From positions 1 to 57,811 of the forward strand of contig NZ_ARYL01000026.1 in the NCBI RefSeq assembly GCF_000685295.1: a stretch of 57,811 bases of DNA. Reading direction: 5' to 3'. Origin of the DNA: Hyphomonas oceanitis SCH89. Lineage in GTDB: Bacteria; Pseudomonadota; Alphaproteobacteria; Caulobacterales; Hyphomonadaceae. Below are positions 45,221 through 54,694 of the stretch, piece after piece. Numbering within the stretch: the stretch's first letter is position 1; each line of letters begins with the position of its first letter. Under the pieces are notes generated by a model. It was given only the letters and a program-made list of their open reading frames with translations, searched no databases and was not told where the DNA came from. A program made the position numbers and the translations under genes.

Positions 45221-46534
45221 ATGACTGAACGATGGCCTCGAGAACACCTGTTACGTCGCACATTGCTTAAACAAATGACCATCGGCGGCCTCACAGCGAT
45301 GAGCCCGGTCAGCTTTGCTGAAGGCCCCAAGGACATGAATGCCCAGTTTGATGCCGACCTCAGCAGTCTGGCCGCATTCGGAATCCTGAGGTCTGGAGGT
45401 GCAGGCGACGAAGCCTGCGGAAACTGGATCGGTCAGCGACTGGAAAAAGCCGGTTTCAAAATTGGCGAGCAGGCATTCAGCGTTCCCTGGTTCAAGGCAG
45501 AACAGGCCGTCCTTTCTGTCGGGGAGGCCACCCTGCCTGTCTGGCCGCAGGCTGTTGTGACGCAGCCGGGACCGAACGGGCTTGTAGCTCCGCTTGGCAT
45601 CTACAGCACGGATGACGATCGTTCGCGTCTCGCGGACGTCATTGCGGTTGTCGATCTGCCCTACGCGCGGCATTCCTCCCTGAAGCAGCCGAATATTCTG
45701 AATCGCATAAGGGCTGCCGAAGAAGCCGGTGCGAAAGCCATTCTTCTCGTCACCAATGGTCCGACGGGCGATCCCCTGATGCTCAATGCTCACGCAGAGA
45801 CACCTGCGGCGCAGGTACCGATTTGCATATTGGGTCCCTCCGTGGCGGGCCCGGTATTCGAAGCCGCTGCGCGAGGCGACAGTGCCCGTCTTATGGTGAG
45901 GGGGCAGAGCGGGCACCGACTTGCCCGGAATATTTTCGGTTGGCGTGACGGCACGGGTCCAGTTCTAGTCGTTTCAACACCGCGCAGCGGATGGTTCACC
46001 TGTATCGGTGAAAGGGGGCCAGGAATTGTGAGCTTCCTGCAACTGGCCGACTCCTTGCCCCGGCTGGCCGGCGGGCGTCCGGTCCTGATGGTTGCCACAA
46101 GCGGTCACGAATATGAGAATCTTGGCGCAGCAGAGTTCCTCAGTGCAAAAGCGCCCGATCCTCAAGGTGTCGAACTCTGGCTGCATCTCGGCGCAGGTTT
46201 TGCGGCGCGTAACTGGCATGAGGCTGCAGGAACTCTTGCCCCGCTTGACAGTCCGGATCCGCAGCGATTCCTGCTCGCATCCGAAGGGCTTGTTCCCGTC
46301 CTCCAGCAGGCATTCTCCAAGCTTAGTGGCCTGCGTGCACCTTATGAGCTAGACAATACTGCCGCTGGCGAAGTCGGAACAATTGTCCGTCACGGCTACA
46401 ATCGGGTCTTTGGCCTGCTAGGCGCGCATCGGTTTCACCACTCTCCCAATGACGACCTAAGAATGACAAATGGCCATTTCATTGCGCCGGTCGTCGCCGC
46501 CATTCAAAATTCGCTGAAGGAGTTACTGCCATGA
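45221..46534 (+). CDS. M28-like/PA-domain exported protein, probably lacking zinc ligands
   Basis: A 437-residue protein with a twin-arginine-like N-terminus (RRTLLKQMTIGG) and an export signal. The middle has a protease-associated domain (IRAAEEAGAKAILLVTNGPTGDP), and the rest resembles M28 peptidases: SGHEYENLGAAEFL and the final HHSPNDD. The first zinc motif HxD, expected after VLVVSTP, is replaced by STPRSGW, and the usual DN is ERGPG. Catalytic activity as a metallopeptidase is therefore doubtful. ATG 45221 is preferred to the TTG at 45215. The stop overlaps the esterase start. Confidence 0.72.
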   Translation: MTERWPREHLLRRTLLKQMTIGGLTAMSPVSFAEGPKDMNAQFDADLSSLAAFGILRSGGAGDEACGNWIGQRLEKAGFKIGEQAFSVPWFKAEQAVLSVGEATLPVWPQAVVTQPGPNGLVAPLGIYSTDDDRSRLADVIAVVDLPYARHSSLKQPNILNRIRAAEEAGAKAILLVTNGPTGDPLMLNAHAETPAAQVPICILGPSVAGPVFEAAARGDSARLMVRGQSGHRLARNIFGWRDGTGPVLVVSTPRSGWFTCIGERGPGIVSFLQLADSLPRLAGGRPVLMVATSGHEYENLGAAEFLSAKAPDPQGVELWLHLGAGFAARNWHEAAGTLAPLDSPDPQRFLLASEGLVPVLQQAFSKLSGLRAPYELDNTAAGEVGTIVRHGYNRVFGLLGAHRFHHSPNDDLRMTNGHFIAPVVAAIQNSLKELLP

Positions 46535-48054
46535 AAAGGTTCGCTTCCCTCGCCGCGATACTGTTCGCATGTCTGTCGACCGCGCATGCCGACTCCGACG
46601 CGCCCACTGCGATGACCAAGACCGGCATGGTCATGGGCAAATCCGACGCAGGTATGTCCGCATTTCTTGGCATACCTTATGGCGCTTCGCCTGCCGGTGA
46701 GCGGCGATGGACTGCACCGCAGAAACCTCAAGGATGGGAGGGCGTGAGGCAGGCGCAGGCATTCGGGCCAGCCTGTCCGCAACCGGTCTCCCAAGCTGTC
46801 CTCTTGAACGAGGATAACGACCAGAGCGAAGATTGCCTGTCCCTGAACGTGTGGACGCCCGATACCGACGCGGAGGATCTGCCCGTCATGGTGTGGATCC
46901 ATGGCGGTGCCTTCTATCTCGGCGCGGGCGGGGCGCCGATCTATGATGGTTCGGCACTTGCACGCGAAGATGTGGTTGTGGTCACGCTGAACTACCGGCT
47001 CGGCATGCTCGGTTTCTTCGGCCATCCAGGCCTGGCAGACGAACAGGCCAATGCTCCGCGCGCCAATTACGGCTTCCTGGACCAGGTCGCGGCACTCGAA
47101 TGGGTCCGGGACAACATCGAAGGGTTTGGCGGCGATCCGGACAATGTCACCATATTCGGGGAATCGGCGGGCGGTGTGAGTGTGCTCCTGCATCTCTATT
47201 CTCCGCTGTCGGAAGGCCTGTTCGACAAGGCCATCATCCAGTCGAGCGGCGGCTGGCGGCCACTGAGCGGTGCAGCCGATCTCGACAGCGACGGGGCCGC
47301 GCTGGCCGAAGCGGTCGAAGCCAGCACCCTCACCGAACTGCGCGATGTGCCCTTGCCTGACCTTCTGTCCGCGCAAGCAGGCAGCGGGACCGAGTGGTGG
47401 CCCGTTGTCGAGAAAAACTCGGTGCCAATGCAGGTGCCCGCTGCGATACGCAAGCGCAAAATTGCTGATGTGCCGCTCATGATTGGGACGAATAACTGGG
47501 AGGCCAGCCTCTCTCGCGCCAGGAAGACAGATCCCGGGAGCATCATTTCAATAGTGCCGGAAGACATGCGCGACGAGGCTCGGGAAGCCTACAAGGCCGA
47601 CCACCTGAGCGATCAGCAATTTGCCGACGCACTTTACACTGATGCCGGGTTCGCCGCGCCAGCTCGCTGGATTGCCAGGCTGACATCCAAGGGAAAACCG
47701 GCCTATCTCTACCGCTTCGAGCAGGTGCGCGAAAGCCTGCGCGGCAACGTTCCGGGTGCCGCCCATGGCGTGGATGTTGTTTATGTCTTCGGCTCTGCCG
47801 GAACGCTCGCTTCAGCTGCCGAATTCGGCGAAGCCGACACGAAGATGTCCGATATCATGATCGATTGCTGGACAGGCTTTGCAAAAGCAGGCGAGCCTGC
47901 ATGCGGGACCGAATGGCCTGCCTACAAGCGAGGGACCGACAAGCTCATGATCTTTGACAATGGCATGGCAAGCTTCGAGAAGGACAAGCAGACCGAGCAA
48001 CTGAACTTCCAGGAGAAGCTTGCCCTGCGGCTCGCCCGCTCCTCTCGCCGGTAA
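46531..48054 (+). CDS. Exported type-B carboxylesterase (island 2)
   Basis: A 507-residue carboxylesterase. A signal peptide is cleaved at AHA-DS, with no lipobox, so it is likely soluble in the periplasm. The triad is Ser212 in FGESAGG, Glu in GTNNWEASL and His in AAHGVDVVYVFG, with oxyanion loop IHGGAFYLG. It is a more distant relative of the two lipoprotein esterases of island 1 and lacks their CPQITN-type segments. Translation is coupled to the M28-like gene by ATGA. Confidence 0.93.
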   Translation: MKRFASLAAILFACLSTAHADSDAPTAMTKTGMVMGKSDAGMSAFLGIPYGASPAGERRWTAPQKPQGWEGVRQAQAFGPACPQPVSQAVLLNEDNDQSEDCLSLNVWTPDTDAEDLPVMVWIHGGAFYLGAGGAPIYDGSALAREDVVVVTLNYRLGMLGFFGHPGLADEQANAPRANYGFLDQVAALEWVRDNIEGFGGDPDNVTIFGESAGGVSVLLHLYSPLSEGLFDKAIIQSSGGWRPLSGAADLDSDGAALAEAVEASTLTELRDVPLPDLLSAQAGSGTEWWPVVEKNSVPMQVPAAIRKRKIADVPLMIGTNNWEASLSRARKTDPGSIISIVPEDMRDEAREAYKADHLSDQQFADALYTDAGFAAPARWIARLTSKGKPAYLYRFEQVRESLRGNVPGAAHGVDVVYVFGSAGTLASAAEFGEADTKMSDIMIDCWTGFAKAGEPACGTEWPAYKRGTDKLMIFDNGMASFEKDKQTEQLNFQEKLALRLARSSRR

Positions 48055-48059
48055 TCACG

Positions 48060-49109
48060 TCAACCGGGCTGGAAAGCCGTAATGCCGGGCATCAGCGCCA
48101 TTCCGGCCAGGACCAGCCCAAGGATCAGCAAGGTCTGCAATATCAGCACCAGAAAGGGGCCTGCGCCAGAGGCCATGACCCCCGAAACCGACATCCTGAC
48201 ACCGAGCGCTGAAACAGCAATCACCAGGAACCATTCCGACAAGCTGGTCATGCTCTCCGCGACCGCATGCGGAATGATACCAAGACTCCTTGCCGCCATG
48301 GCCGCAAAGAAGCCGATCACAAAAAGCGGCACCATGGTGAAACGCTTCTTCTCCGCGCCGGCATGATTTCTGAACATGAGCGCAACAATAAAGATCACGG
48401 GCGCCAAAAAGCTGACACGGACCAGTTTCACGATGGCTGAAATGGCGCCTGCCTCGTCCGAGATGATGTAACCGCCGGCAATGACCTGAGCGACACCATG
48501 GATGCTTGCTCCGAGGAAAAGACCGGTCTGGCCATCTGTCATGCGCAGAGCTGTGGCGAGCGACGGGTACAGGATCATGGCCAGAGTGGAGAGCGTGGTT
48601 ACCCCCGCCACGACGATCACGACACGCCGCTCATTGTCCTTCGTGGCAGGCAGGACAGACGCAATGGCCATCGCTGCGGAGGTTCCGCAGATCGCCACGG
48701 CCCCTGCCATCAGGATGGCATAGGACCAGTCGAACCGGGCCAGCCGGGCGATCAGCGCGCCGCCCGCGAGCGTTCCGGCGACGGCCAGCGCGATGACGCC
48801 AAGTGCCGGCAGGCCAAGCGTGGCCGCGTCGGAAAAGGTCAACGCCGCGCCGAGCAGGGCCACCCCGGCCTTGAGGACTGTCCGGCTGGCAAAGGCCAGG
48901 CCGGGCGCGCAACGGGGCTCATGGGACAGGAAGTTGAAAGCCACACCAAGCACAAGGGCGAGCAGCATGACCGGTCCGCCATACTGGGCCGATACGAACC
49001 GGGCGGCAAGTGCGATGGTCACGGTCAGCAGAAGTCCGGGCGCGAGCGCCCGCACGCGGCGCACCCTCTCTGCCGCTGCGGGGCGTCCGACACGGAAGTG
49101 CTTCAGCAT
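48060..49109 (-). CDS. YeiH/UPF0324-family putative sulfate exporter
   Basis: A 349-residue membrane protein with about ten hydrophobic helices. GGPVMLLALVLGVAFNFL, SRTVLKAGVALLGAALTF, AICGTSAAMAIASVLPA and FLGASIHGVAQVIAGGYIIS are family signatures. Members of the YeiH group have been proposed to export sulfate or sulfite formed by catabolism of organosulfur compounds. This suits a region with a sulfatase and a TauD-type dioxygenase, but no direct link is seen. It converges on the esterase, five bases apart. Confidence 0.9.
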   Translation of the reverse strand: MLKHFRVGRPAAAERVRRVRALAPGLLLTVTIALAARFVSAQYGGPVMLLALVLGVAFNFLSHEPRCAPGLAFASRTVLKAGVALLGAALTFSDAATLGLPALGVIALAVAGTLAGGALIARLARFDWSYAILMAGAVAICGTSAAMAIASVLPATKDNERRVVIVVAGVTTLSTLAMILYPSLATALRMTDGQTGLFLGASIHGVAQVIAGGYIISDEAGAISAIVKLVRVSFLAPVIFIVALMFRNHAGAEKKRFTMVPLFVIGFFAAMAARSLGIIPHAVAESMTSLSEWFLVIAVSALGVRMSVSGVMASGAGPFLVLILQTLLILGLVLAGMALMPGITAFQPG

Positions 49110-49286
49110 TGTATCGCCGCCCCCTTACAACGCGCCCGGAATGTCCTTTCGGCCTGCAAACCGTTTGAACCGGCCGTCCCGCGGACCGGGAGGCGCCCAC
49201 AGGACAACCGGTCTGGACGGGCCGTCACCGGCCGCCGCATAAGGACGGCCACCGGATCCGGGCGGCCGCCCTGTCATGCCTCCGCC

Positions 49287-51560
49287 TCAGAACCGTACAG
49301 TCAGCGTGGCGCCATAGGTGCGCGGCGGATTGTAGTTCTCGTAGCCGAAGCCGAGGCTGGTCAGGTCGACCCCCTGGACCTTGTAGGCTTCATCGAAGAG
49401 ATTCTTGCCCCAGAGGGCCAACTCCCAGCCATTATCCGCCGAGGCGATGGCAAGCCGGCCGTTCCACAGATTGTAGGCGTCGGCGGCGATGACCGGATTG
49501 TTCAGCGCATCCTTCTGCGTCTCGCCCGAATAGCGCCCGTCGACCTGGATGATGCCGCGCAAATTGTTGCCGACCGGGCGTTCATAACGGACCATCGTGT
49601 TGAGGGTCAGCCCCGGCGCGTTCGGGAACTCCTTGCCTTCATCCACCGGACCGGCCACGGCGAGGAAGGCGCCAAGTTCCGATTCCAGCAGGCCGAGCCC
49701 GCCCGTGATCGTCAGGCCATCAATGGCAGGCGGCAGAAAAGTGGCTTCCAGATCGGCCCCGTACAGGGTGGCTTCATCGACATTGCCGAGCCGCTGGAAA
49801 GGTACGGCACCCGACTCGTCGCGGACATAGGTCTGGATGTCGGAATAATCGTAATAGAACGCGCTCGCGGCAAATTGCAGCGCGCCATTCGCCGTGCGGT
49901 TCTTCATCCCGACTTCATAGGAAATCAGGCTTTCCGGATCGAAGGGTTGGAAAGAGCCGCTATTCGTCGTGAAGCCGAAGAAGAAGCCGCCGGATTTCAC
50001 CCCCTGCGACACGCTCGCATAGTAAAGCGTATTGGCGGACGGCTTCCAGTCGAGGCCGAGTTTCCAGGACAGGTTATCGTCTTCGATTTGTAGATTGTCC
50101 GCCGACGCAAGCGTCACGCGGCCCGTCGGTCCGGGCGTGCAGGTCGCGCTGATCAGGCAGCTCGTGCCGAATGGATTGTCGTCAAAGACGCGCGCGGTGT
50201 ATTCCTTCTTCTCCCAGCTGAAGCGCAGGCCGGTGATCAGCGAAAGCTGGTCTGTCAGGGCATATTCCCCGTGGCCGAACACAGCAGCCGCATCAGTGGT
50301 CTGATCGCCGAAGCCGCTGGTGCGCGTGCTGAACAAGTCATCCGAATAGCCCGTTGAACCGACCTTGATGCGATCATGCGATCCGAAAACACCAAGCAGC
50401 CAATCCAGGCGGTCATTCATCGTGCCCGACAGGCGGAACTCCTGCGAATATTGCTCGACATCCGTGGTCGGCACGAATTCCAGAGCGGTCGCAGGCGATG
50501 CGTCGAGATCGGTATAGGCCTCGCGGTAATGGTCGATATAACCGGTGACACTCGCCAGTTCGGCGCCGCCCAGATTGAACGTGCCTTCCAGGGTCGCCGC
50601 GATCTGGCCGGCATCATAGAACGGGGCTTCAGCCCAGTCGCCTGTGAACGGATCGCCGTCCGGATCGCTATAACCCTGGGCGTTGGTACAATCCGGGTCG
50701 GTTTCACCGCGTGCCAGCGCGGCACAGGCAAAACCTGGCGGATTGGTAAAATCCAGTGCACCGAAGAAGGCCCCCTGGCCGAGCTCTGAATCATTGTCGA
50801 AACCGTCAATCTTGAACGTGACATCGGTATTGCTGTCAGGACGCCAGCGAAGCTGGGCGCGTCCGAGGAAGATGCTCTGCTCACCAAGATCCCTGCCGGT
50901 CGTGCGGTTGTGGAAAAAGCCTTCCGTTTGCCGAATGATCTTCCCGCCCAGCCGCACTGCGAGCTGATCATTGACGGGGAGGTTCGAGACGCCCTGCACT
51001 TCCTGCGTTCCGTAATTGCCATAGGTCGCCGAAACGCTCGTCGAGGCACCGTCAAAATTCGGTTTCGCGCTTATGAAATTGATGGCGCCGGCCGTGGAGT
51101 TGCGCCCGTAAAGGGTGCCCTGCGGGCCTTTCAGCACTTCGACTCGTTGCAGATCAAAGAAGTCGAAGCTCAGAAGCCCGAGCGATGAAAGATAGACACC
51201 ATCGATATAGACACCCGCGCTCGGATTGTTGGTATTGCTGAAATCGTTCAGGCCCACCCCGCGAATGGTAATCACCGGCAGGGTGCCGGCGGCCTGGTTC
51301 CGGATATCGACATTGGGCACGTGCGCCGGCAGGTCACTCATCGTGTTGACCCGCGAATCCTTCAGGGTCTGCTCGCCGATTGCGCTGACCGTCGCCCCGA
51401 CATCAAGAATGTCCTGTTCCCGCTTCTGCGCGGTCACGACAACGACGTCGAGGGCTCGTGATGCCTCTGTATCCAGCTCCCCTTCCTGTGAAAGGGCGAG
51501 GCCCGGAAAAGACGTGGCAAATGCGATGCAGGCGGATGTCGCCATTAGCCTTGTTTTCAT
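49287..51560 (-). CDS. TonB-dependent outer-membrane receptor (island 3)
   Basis: A 757-residue receptor with signal peptide (ALSQE), TonB box and plug start LDVVVVTAQKREQDILDVGATVSAI. The plug signature is FDLQRVEVLKGPQGTLYGRNSTAGAINFISAKP. The C-terminal strand ends in Phe (ATLTVRF). GGAGG precedes the ATG. The promoter upstream carries the ATTGTC/GACAAT dyad shared with the adjacent hydrolase and dioxygenase genes, so it probably imports the substrate of those enzymes. Confidence 0.93.
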   Translation of the reverse strand: MKTRLMATSACIAFATSFPGLALSQEGELDTEASRALDVVVVTAQKREQDILDVGATVSAIGEQTLKDSRVNTMSDLPAHVPNVDIRNQAAGTLPVITIRGVGLNDFSNTNNPSAGVYIDGVYLSSLGLLSFDFFDLQRVEVLKGPQGTLYGRNSTAGAINFISAKPNFDGASTSVSATYGNYGTQEVQGVSNLPVNDQLAVRLGGKIIRQTEGFFHNRTTGRDLGEQSIFLGRAQLRWRPDSNTDVTFKIDGFDNDSELGQGAFFGALDFTNPPGFACAALARGETDPDCTNAQGYSDPDGDPFTGDWAEAPFYDAGQIAATLEGTFNLGGAELASVTGYIDHYREAYTDLDASPATALEFVPTTDVEQYSQEFRLSGTMNDRLDWLLGVFGSHDRIKVGSTGYSDDLFSTRTSGFGDQTTDAAAVFGHGEYALTDQLSLITGLRFSWEKKEYTARVFDDNPFGTSCLISATCTPGPTGRVTLASADNLQIEDDNLSWKLGLDWKPSANTLYYASVSQGVKSGGFFFGFTTNSGSFQPFDPESLISYEVGMKNRTANGALQFAASAFYYDYSDIQTYVRDESGAVPFQRLGNVDEATLYGADLEATFLPPAIDGLTITGGLGLLESELGAFLAVAGPVDEGKEFPNAPGLTLNTMVRYERPVGNNLRGIIQVDGRYSGETQKDALNNPVIAADAYNLWNGRLAIASADNGWELALWGKNLFDEAYKVQGVDLTSLGFGYENYNPPRTYGATLTVRF

Positions 51561-51628
51561 TGTTTCCTCCCTTGCCCCTTGGTGGGGACTATCCCGTCCC
51601 GATGTGCCCGGAGACGTCTGGACAAGTG

Positions 51629-51658
51629 TTTATAGATTTTATGTCGATTATTGACAAT
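51629..51658 (-). promoter_or_regulatory. Promoter with ATTGTC...GACAA(T) operator for the island 3 TonB receptor
   Basis: On the minus strand, -35 TTGTCA (51657-51652) and -10 TATAAA (51634-51629) have a perfect 17-base spacer. The 19-bp dyad at 51640-51658 covers the -35 element and part of the spacer. The same dyad recurs at 53087-53105 and 56026-56044. Confidence 0.78.
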
Positions 51659-51743
51659 ATGCTTCAGGCCGGATTTTTCCTTTTGTCTGCGAGACCGGAA
51701 ATTGCCGCCAGATAGTGGACGGCTCTGCGGAGTCCCGCCCGTG

Positions 51744-53048
51744 TCAGAGAATCGCGTCGTAGACGGCTTTTTTCATCAGGTCCCGCAGCGGCAGCGTCCC
51801 TGACGGGAACAGCTGTGTCATCAAGGTCGCTTCGAGCCCGATCTCCGGTACCGCAATGAAAGTGGTGCTTGCCGCGCCGCCCCAGGTGTATTCACCCCTG
51901 ACCCCCGGCACACGGGACGCCGCCGGATCAGTGAGAACGGCGCCGCCGAGCGCCATTCCCATTCCCTTGCCGGATCCGCCGGTCGCAAAGCCCATGAAAC
52001 GGCCGAAGACGGGACCGAGAACAGCCTCGTCCACATGCGGCGACATCATCGCGCGCGCGCGATCCTCGCTGAGAACGCGCACGCCGTTCACCGTCCCGAG
52101 GCCGGCAAGCATGGCGGCGAAGCGTCCATAATCATCCAGCGTCGTGACCAGGCCCGCCGATCCGGACTCGACATAAGGCGCCTTGAGGAAAGGCGAGCTC
52201 TCAGCCGGTTCCTGATGGACAAGCTTGTCCTCCTTCAGGGCGTAGACCGCCGCAAGGCGACCTGCTTTCTCCGCAGGGACATGGAAACCCGTATCCGGCA
52301 TGCCCAGTGGATCGAACATCTTTTCCTGGAGGAAAGCCCCGAAGCGCTGACCTTTAATGCGCTCAACGACAAGCCCCGCAATATCCGGCGAGATGGAGTA
52401 CAGCCATTGCGACCCCGGCTGAAATTGCAGGGGAATCTCCGCCAGCTGCCTTGCCACTTCCGTAAGGCCGCCCGCGAAATCCGGGTCGTAGGGATAGGAC
52501 GCCGAGACCAGCCCAGCTTTTTGGTAGAGCGGCGCGAGCGGTCCGGGCGTCCAGCTATTGCTCAGCCCCGATGTATGAGCGAGCAGATGGATGATCCGCA
52601 TCTCACCAGCCGGCACTGTCTTCACAGGTTCGCCATCCGGCGAAGCAAGCACGCGGAGATCTGAAAACTCCGGCACGTATTCCCTTACCGGGTCATCGAG
52701 GGACAGTTTGCCTTCATCGGCCAGCATCATGATGGCTGCGGCGGTCACGGGCTTGGTCATGGAATAGGCGCGATAGATCGTGTCCGGCCGGATAGCCTTG
52801 CCGGACGCGATGTCCGCCTTGCCGGCATGGTGCGTGTAAAGAACCTCGCCCTGCTGCGATATGCGCAAGGCCCCGCCTGCGATCTGACCGGTCTCGACCA
52901 GCTGATCGAGGAATTGCCCCGTCCCCTGGAAGCGGACACCACGCAGGGGAACAGGCCCCCGTCCGGGTGATGCGCAGCTCGCAGCCCATCCCGCAAAAGG
53001 CGACGATGCCGCAAGAGCCAGCATTCGCCGGCGGCTGGTCAATTCCAT
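51744..53048 (-). CDS. Tat-exported lipoprotein serine hydrolase (class C beta-lactamase fold)
   Basis: A 434-residue serine beta-lactamase-family esterase/peptidase. RRRMLALAA with lipobox AASC (Cys25) suggests a twin-arginine-exported lipoprotein. The catalytic SxxK is SMTK at residues 96-99 and the second motif is Tyr217 in LYSISPDIAG, lacking the Asn of true beta-lactamases. This favours an EstB/esterase-like or D-aminopeptidase-like role over antibiotic resistance. It is transcribed leftward, divergent from another serine hydrolase. Confidence 0.9.
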   Translation of the reverse strand: MELTSRRRMLALAASSPFAGWAASCASPGRGPVPLRGVRFQGTGQFLDQLVETGQIAGGALRISQQGEVLYTHHAGKADIASGKAIRPDTIYRAYSMTKPVTAAAIMMLADEGKLSLDDPVREYVPEFSDLRVLASPDGEPVKTVPAGEMRIIHLLAHTSGLSNSWTPGPLAPLYQKAGLVSASYPYDPDFAGGLTEVARQLAEIPLQFQPGSQWLYSISPDIAGLVVERIKGQRFGAFLQEKMFDPLGMPDTGFHVPAEKAGRLAAVYALKEDKLVHQEPAESSPFLKAPYVESGSAGLVTTLDDYGRFAAMLAGLGTVNGVRVLSEDRARAMMSPHVDEAVLGPVFGRFMGFATGGSGKGMGMALGGAVLTDPAASRVPGVRGEYTWGGAASTTFIAVPEIGLEATLMTQLFPSGTLPLRDLMKKAVYDAIL

Positions 53049-53075
53049 GATGATGTTCCTTCCACTTTCGGCCTC

Positions 53076-53105
53076 TCTTAACTCTTATTGTCTATTATTG
53101 ACAAA
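53076..53105. promoter_or_regulatory. Divergent promoter with ATTGTC...GACAA operator between the two serine hydrolases
   Basis: The dyad at 53087-53105 (ATTGTC, seven bases, GACAAA) lies between the divergent hydrolase genes. On the minus strand TTGTCA (53104-53099) and TTAAGA (53081-53076) are spaced by 17 bases, repeating the geometry seen upstream of the TonB receptor. For the plus-strand gene TTGACA at 53098-53103 could be a -35, but the -10 is unclear. Confidence 0.72.
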
Positions 53106-53216
53106 AAATGTCGCGCAATGGAAGAGTTCTGTCCGGGCATCGCATGTGACCCCGAAACGGTCGCCCGCCCCCTGCCCCCTTACGGGCAGGAAACAAGAAC
53201 AGACATGGAGGAAACG

Positions 53217-54488
53217 ATGACCCTGATCAGGATGAGCTGGCGGAAAGCGTCCGGCCTGTGTGCCGCGATATCGTTGATGGCAGGCCCTGCCCTCGCGCAG
53301 GACACAGCCAATTGCCCGCCCGCCCAAGGGGCCCTGCCGGACGGATATGACTGGAGTGATGTCGAGGACGCCCTCGACAATTCGTCCTTTCTGCGCGGCG
53401 CCCTCATCATCTATCACAAGGGAGATGTGGCCTACTGGGGCGGTTTTGGCGGATGGAGCGGCGACGATACCTGTGCGGAAATGCTGAGCCACAATTTCAA
53501 CGTCGCTTCCCTGTCCAAGACCATGACGGCGGCAATCGCCCTTTCGGAAACCGGCGACACAACGACCGGCTTCTCTCTGGACGACCTTGTGAAGGAACAC
53601 ATTACAGACGCAACGACACTCAATTCATCGGAATATGATGACGGCATCAGCCCGCCCGAACAGGGAGAACCCGCCTATGACCACATGACGATCGGCCATC
53701 TGATGAGCATGACGACCGGACACGATCCGATCCAGGCGTTCCCGCTCAACCCGCTCTCCTGCATCAACAATACGGCACCTCTGCTCGGTTCCGATTTCGA
53801 GACCTGCGGCGAAGCGATGATTGCACGCGCCATCGAGGCGGATGCCGACCCGAACAATGATCCGGACTATGTCTTCAAGCCGGGCGATGCCTTCTCCTAC
53901 GGGCCGATGGCCTGGCAGATACTCGGGCTTGCCAGCCTCAACGCCCATAATCTCAGCTACACTGAGGACGTCACGTTCACCGAACTGGTCGAACACTATC
54001 TGACCGGCCCGGATGCCTGCAATCTTCCCAATACGGTGATCATGCCGGAGGACAATGAATGGCCGGCGGGCGGCTTTGAAACGGATCTGTTCGATGGCGG
54101 CGTCTTCGCCCAGGCCCTGCTTAGCGGCCAGTGCAACGGGAAGACCCTGCTAACACCCTCCTCGCTGAACGATATGAGGATCACCCAGGCACCGCTGACA
54201 AGCAGTCCGGAGGATATCGAAGTGGTCAGCACCCCGGCCAAGAAGCTGGATCTCGACTATGCACGAGGCCTGTGGGTCTATGAGCCGGAGGATACCGGTC
54301 TCTCGAAGCTGTATCTCGGCGTTGGCGCCTTTGGGGCGATCGCGTTCTTCTCGCCAGACCGCGACTGGGCCGCCTACATCCATCTCAACGACCAGTTGCT
54401 CACCGGCTATGTGGATGCGACCGAGCTGATCATCCTCGATGGCGGGCTCGGCGAACTGATCGATGCGCAGGCTGATGCCAATCCCTAG
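53217..54488 (+). CDS. Exported serine hydrolase (beta-lactamase-like, second paralogue)
   Basis: A 423-residue protein with a signal peptide cut at ALA-QD. The serine hydrolase motif is SLSK at residues 98-101 (NVASLSKTMTAAIAL). A Tyr in AFSYGPMAWQILG is the likely second catalytic residue. Several extra cysteines could form disulfides. ATG 53217 behind GGAGGA is the start; the frame open to 53088 lies across the operator. It is divergent from the other serine hydrolase. The two differ enough to be separate family branches. A strong hairpin follows. Confidence 0.87.
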   Translation: MTLIRMSWRKASGLCAAISLMAGPALAQDTANCPPAQGALPDGYDWSDVEDALDNSSFLRGALIIYHKGDVAYWGGFGGWSGDDTCAEMLSHNFNVASLSKTMTAAIALSETGDTTTGFSLDDLVKEHITDATTLNSSEYDDGISPPEQGEPAYDHMTIGHLMSMTTGHDPIQAFPLNPLSCINNTAPLLGSDFETCGEAMIARAIEADADPNNDPDYVFKPGDAFSYGPMAWQILGLASLNAHNLSYTEDVTFTELVEHYLTGPDACNLPNTVIMPEDNEWPAGGFETDLFDGGVFAQALLSGQCNGKTLLTPSSLNDMRITQAPLTSSPEDIEVVSTPAKKLDLDYARGLWVYEPEDTGLSKLYLGVGAFGAIAFFSPDRDWAAYIHLNDQLLTGYVDATELIILDGGLGELIDAQADANP

Positions 54489-54506
54489 GCGCCTGCCTTG
54501 ACATGG

Positions 54507-54553
54507 CCTGATGGGGGACGGCGCACCCGTGCGGCGTCTTCCCCCGCATCAGG
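54507..54553 (+). terminator. Strong hairpin after the serine hydrolase
   Basis: CCTGATG with a G-run pairs with a C-run and GCATCAGG, and an inner GACGGCGCAC/GTGCGGCGTC adds further pairing. Together they form a stem of more than 20 bp over 47 bases. No T-tract follows, so termination would be Rho-dependent or the hairpin may protect the mRNA 3' end. Confidence 0.55.
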
Positions 54554-54694
54554 ACGCAGAGCTGTGGCAGGAACATTTTCTTCAGAGGACAGCCCGATAC
54601 TGTATTGCAGGATAAATCAGTATGGAAAATCGGGCACTCCGGTCATAATCACAGGTTCCGCCGGACCCGTCCTGAAGGCAATAACGCAAACGAC

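Noticed and set aside
48498..50093. 531-residue plus-strand open frame
   Set aside because: It is antisense to the YeiH and TonB receptor genes, is Arg/Gly-rich and has no domain signature; a high-GC shadow.
51744..53048. Antibiotic-resistance beta-lactamase
   Set aside because: The second motif is Tyr-Ser-Ile instead of Tyr-x-Asn and the context is a TonB/dioxygenase catabolic unit, so an esterase or peptidase role is more likely.
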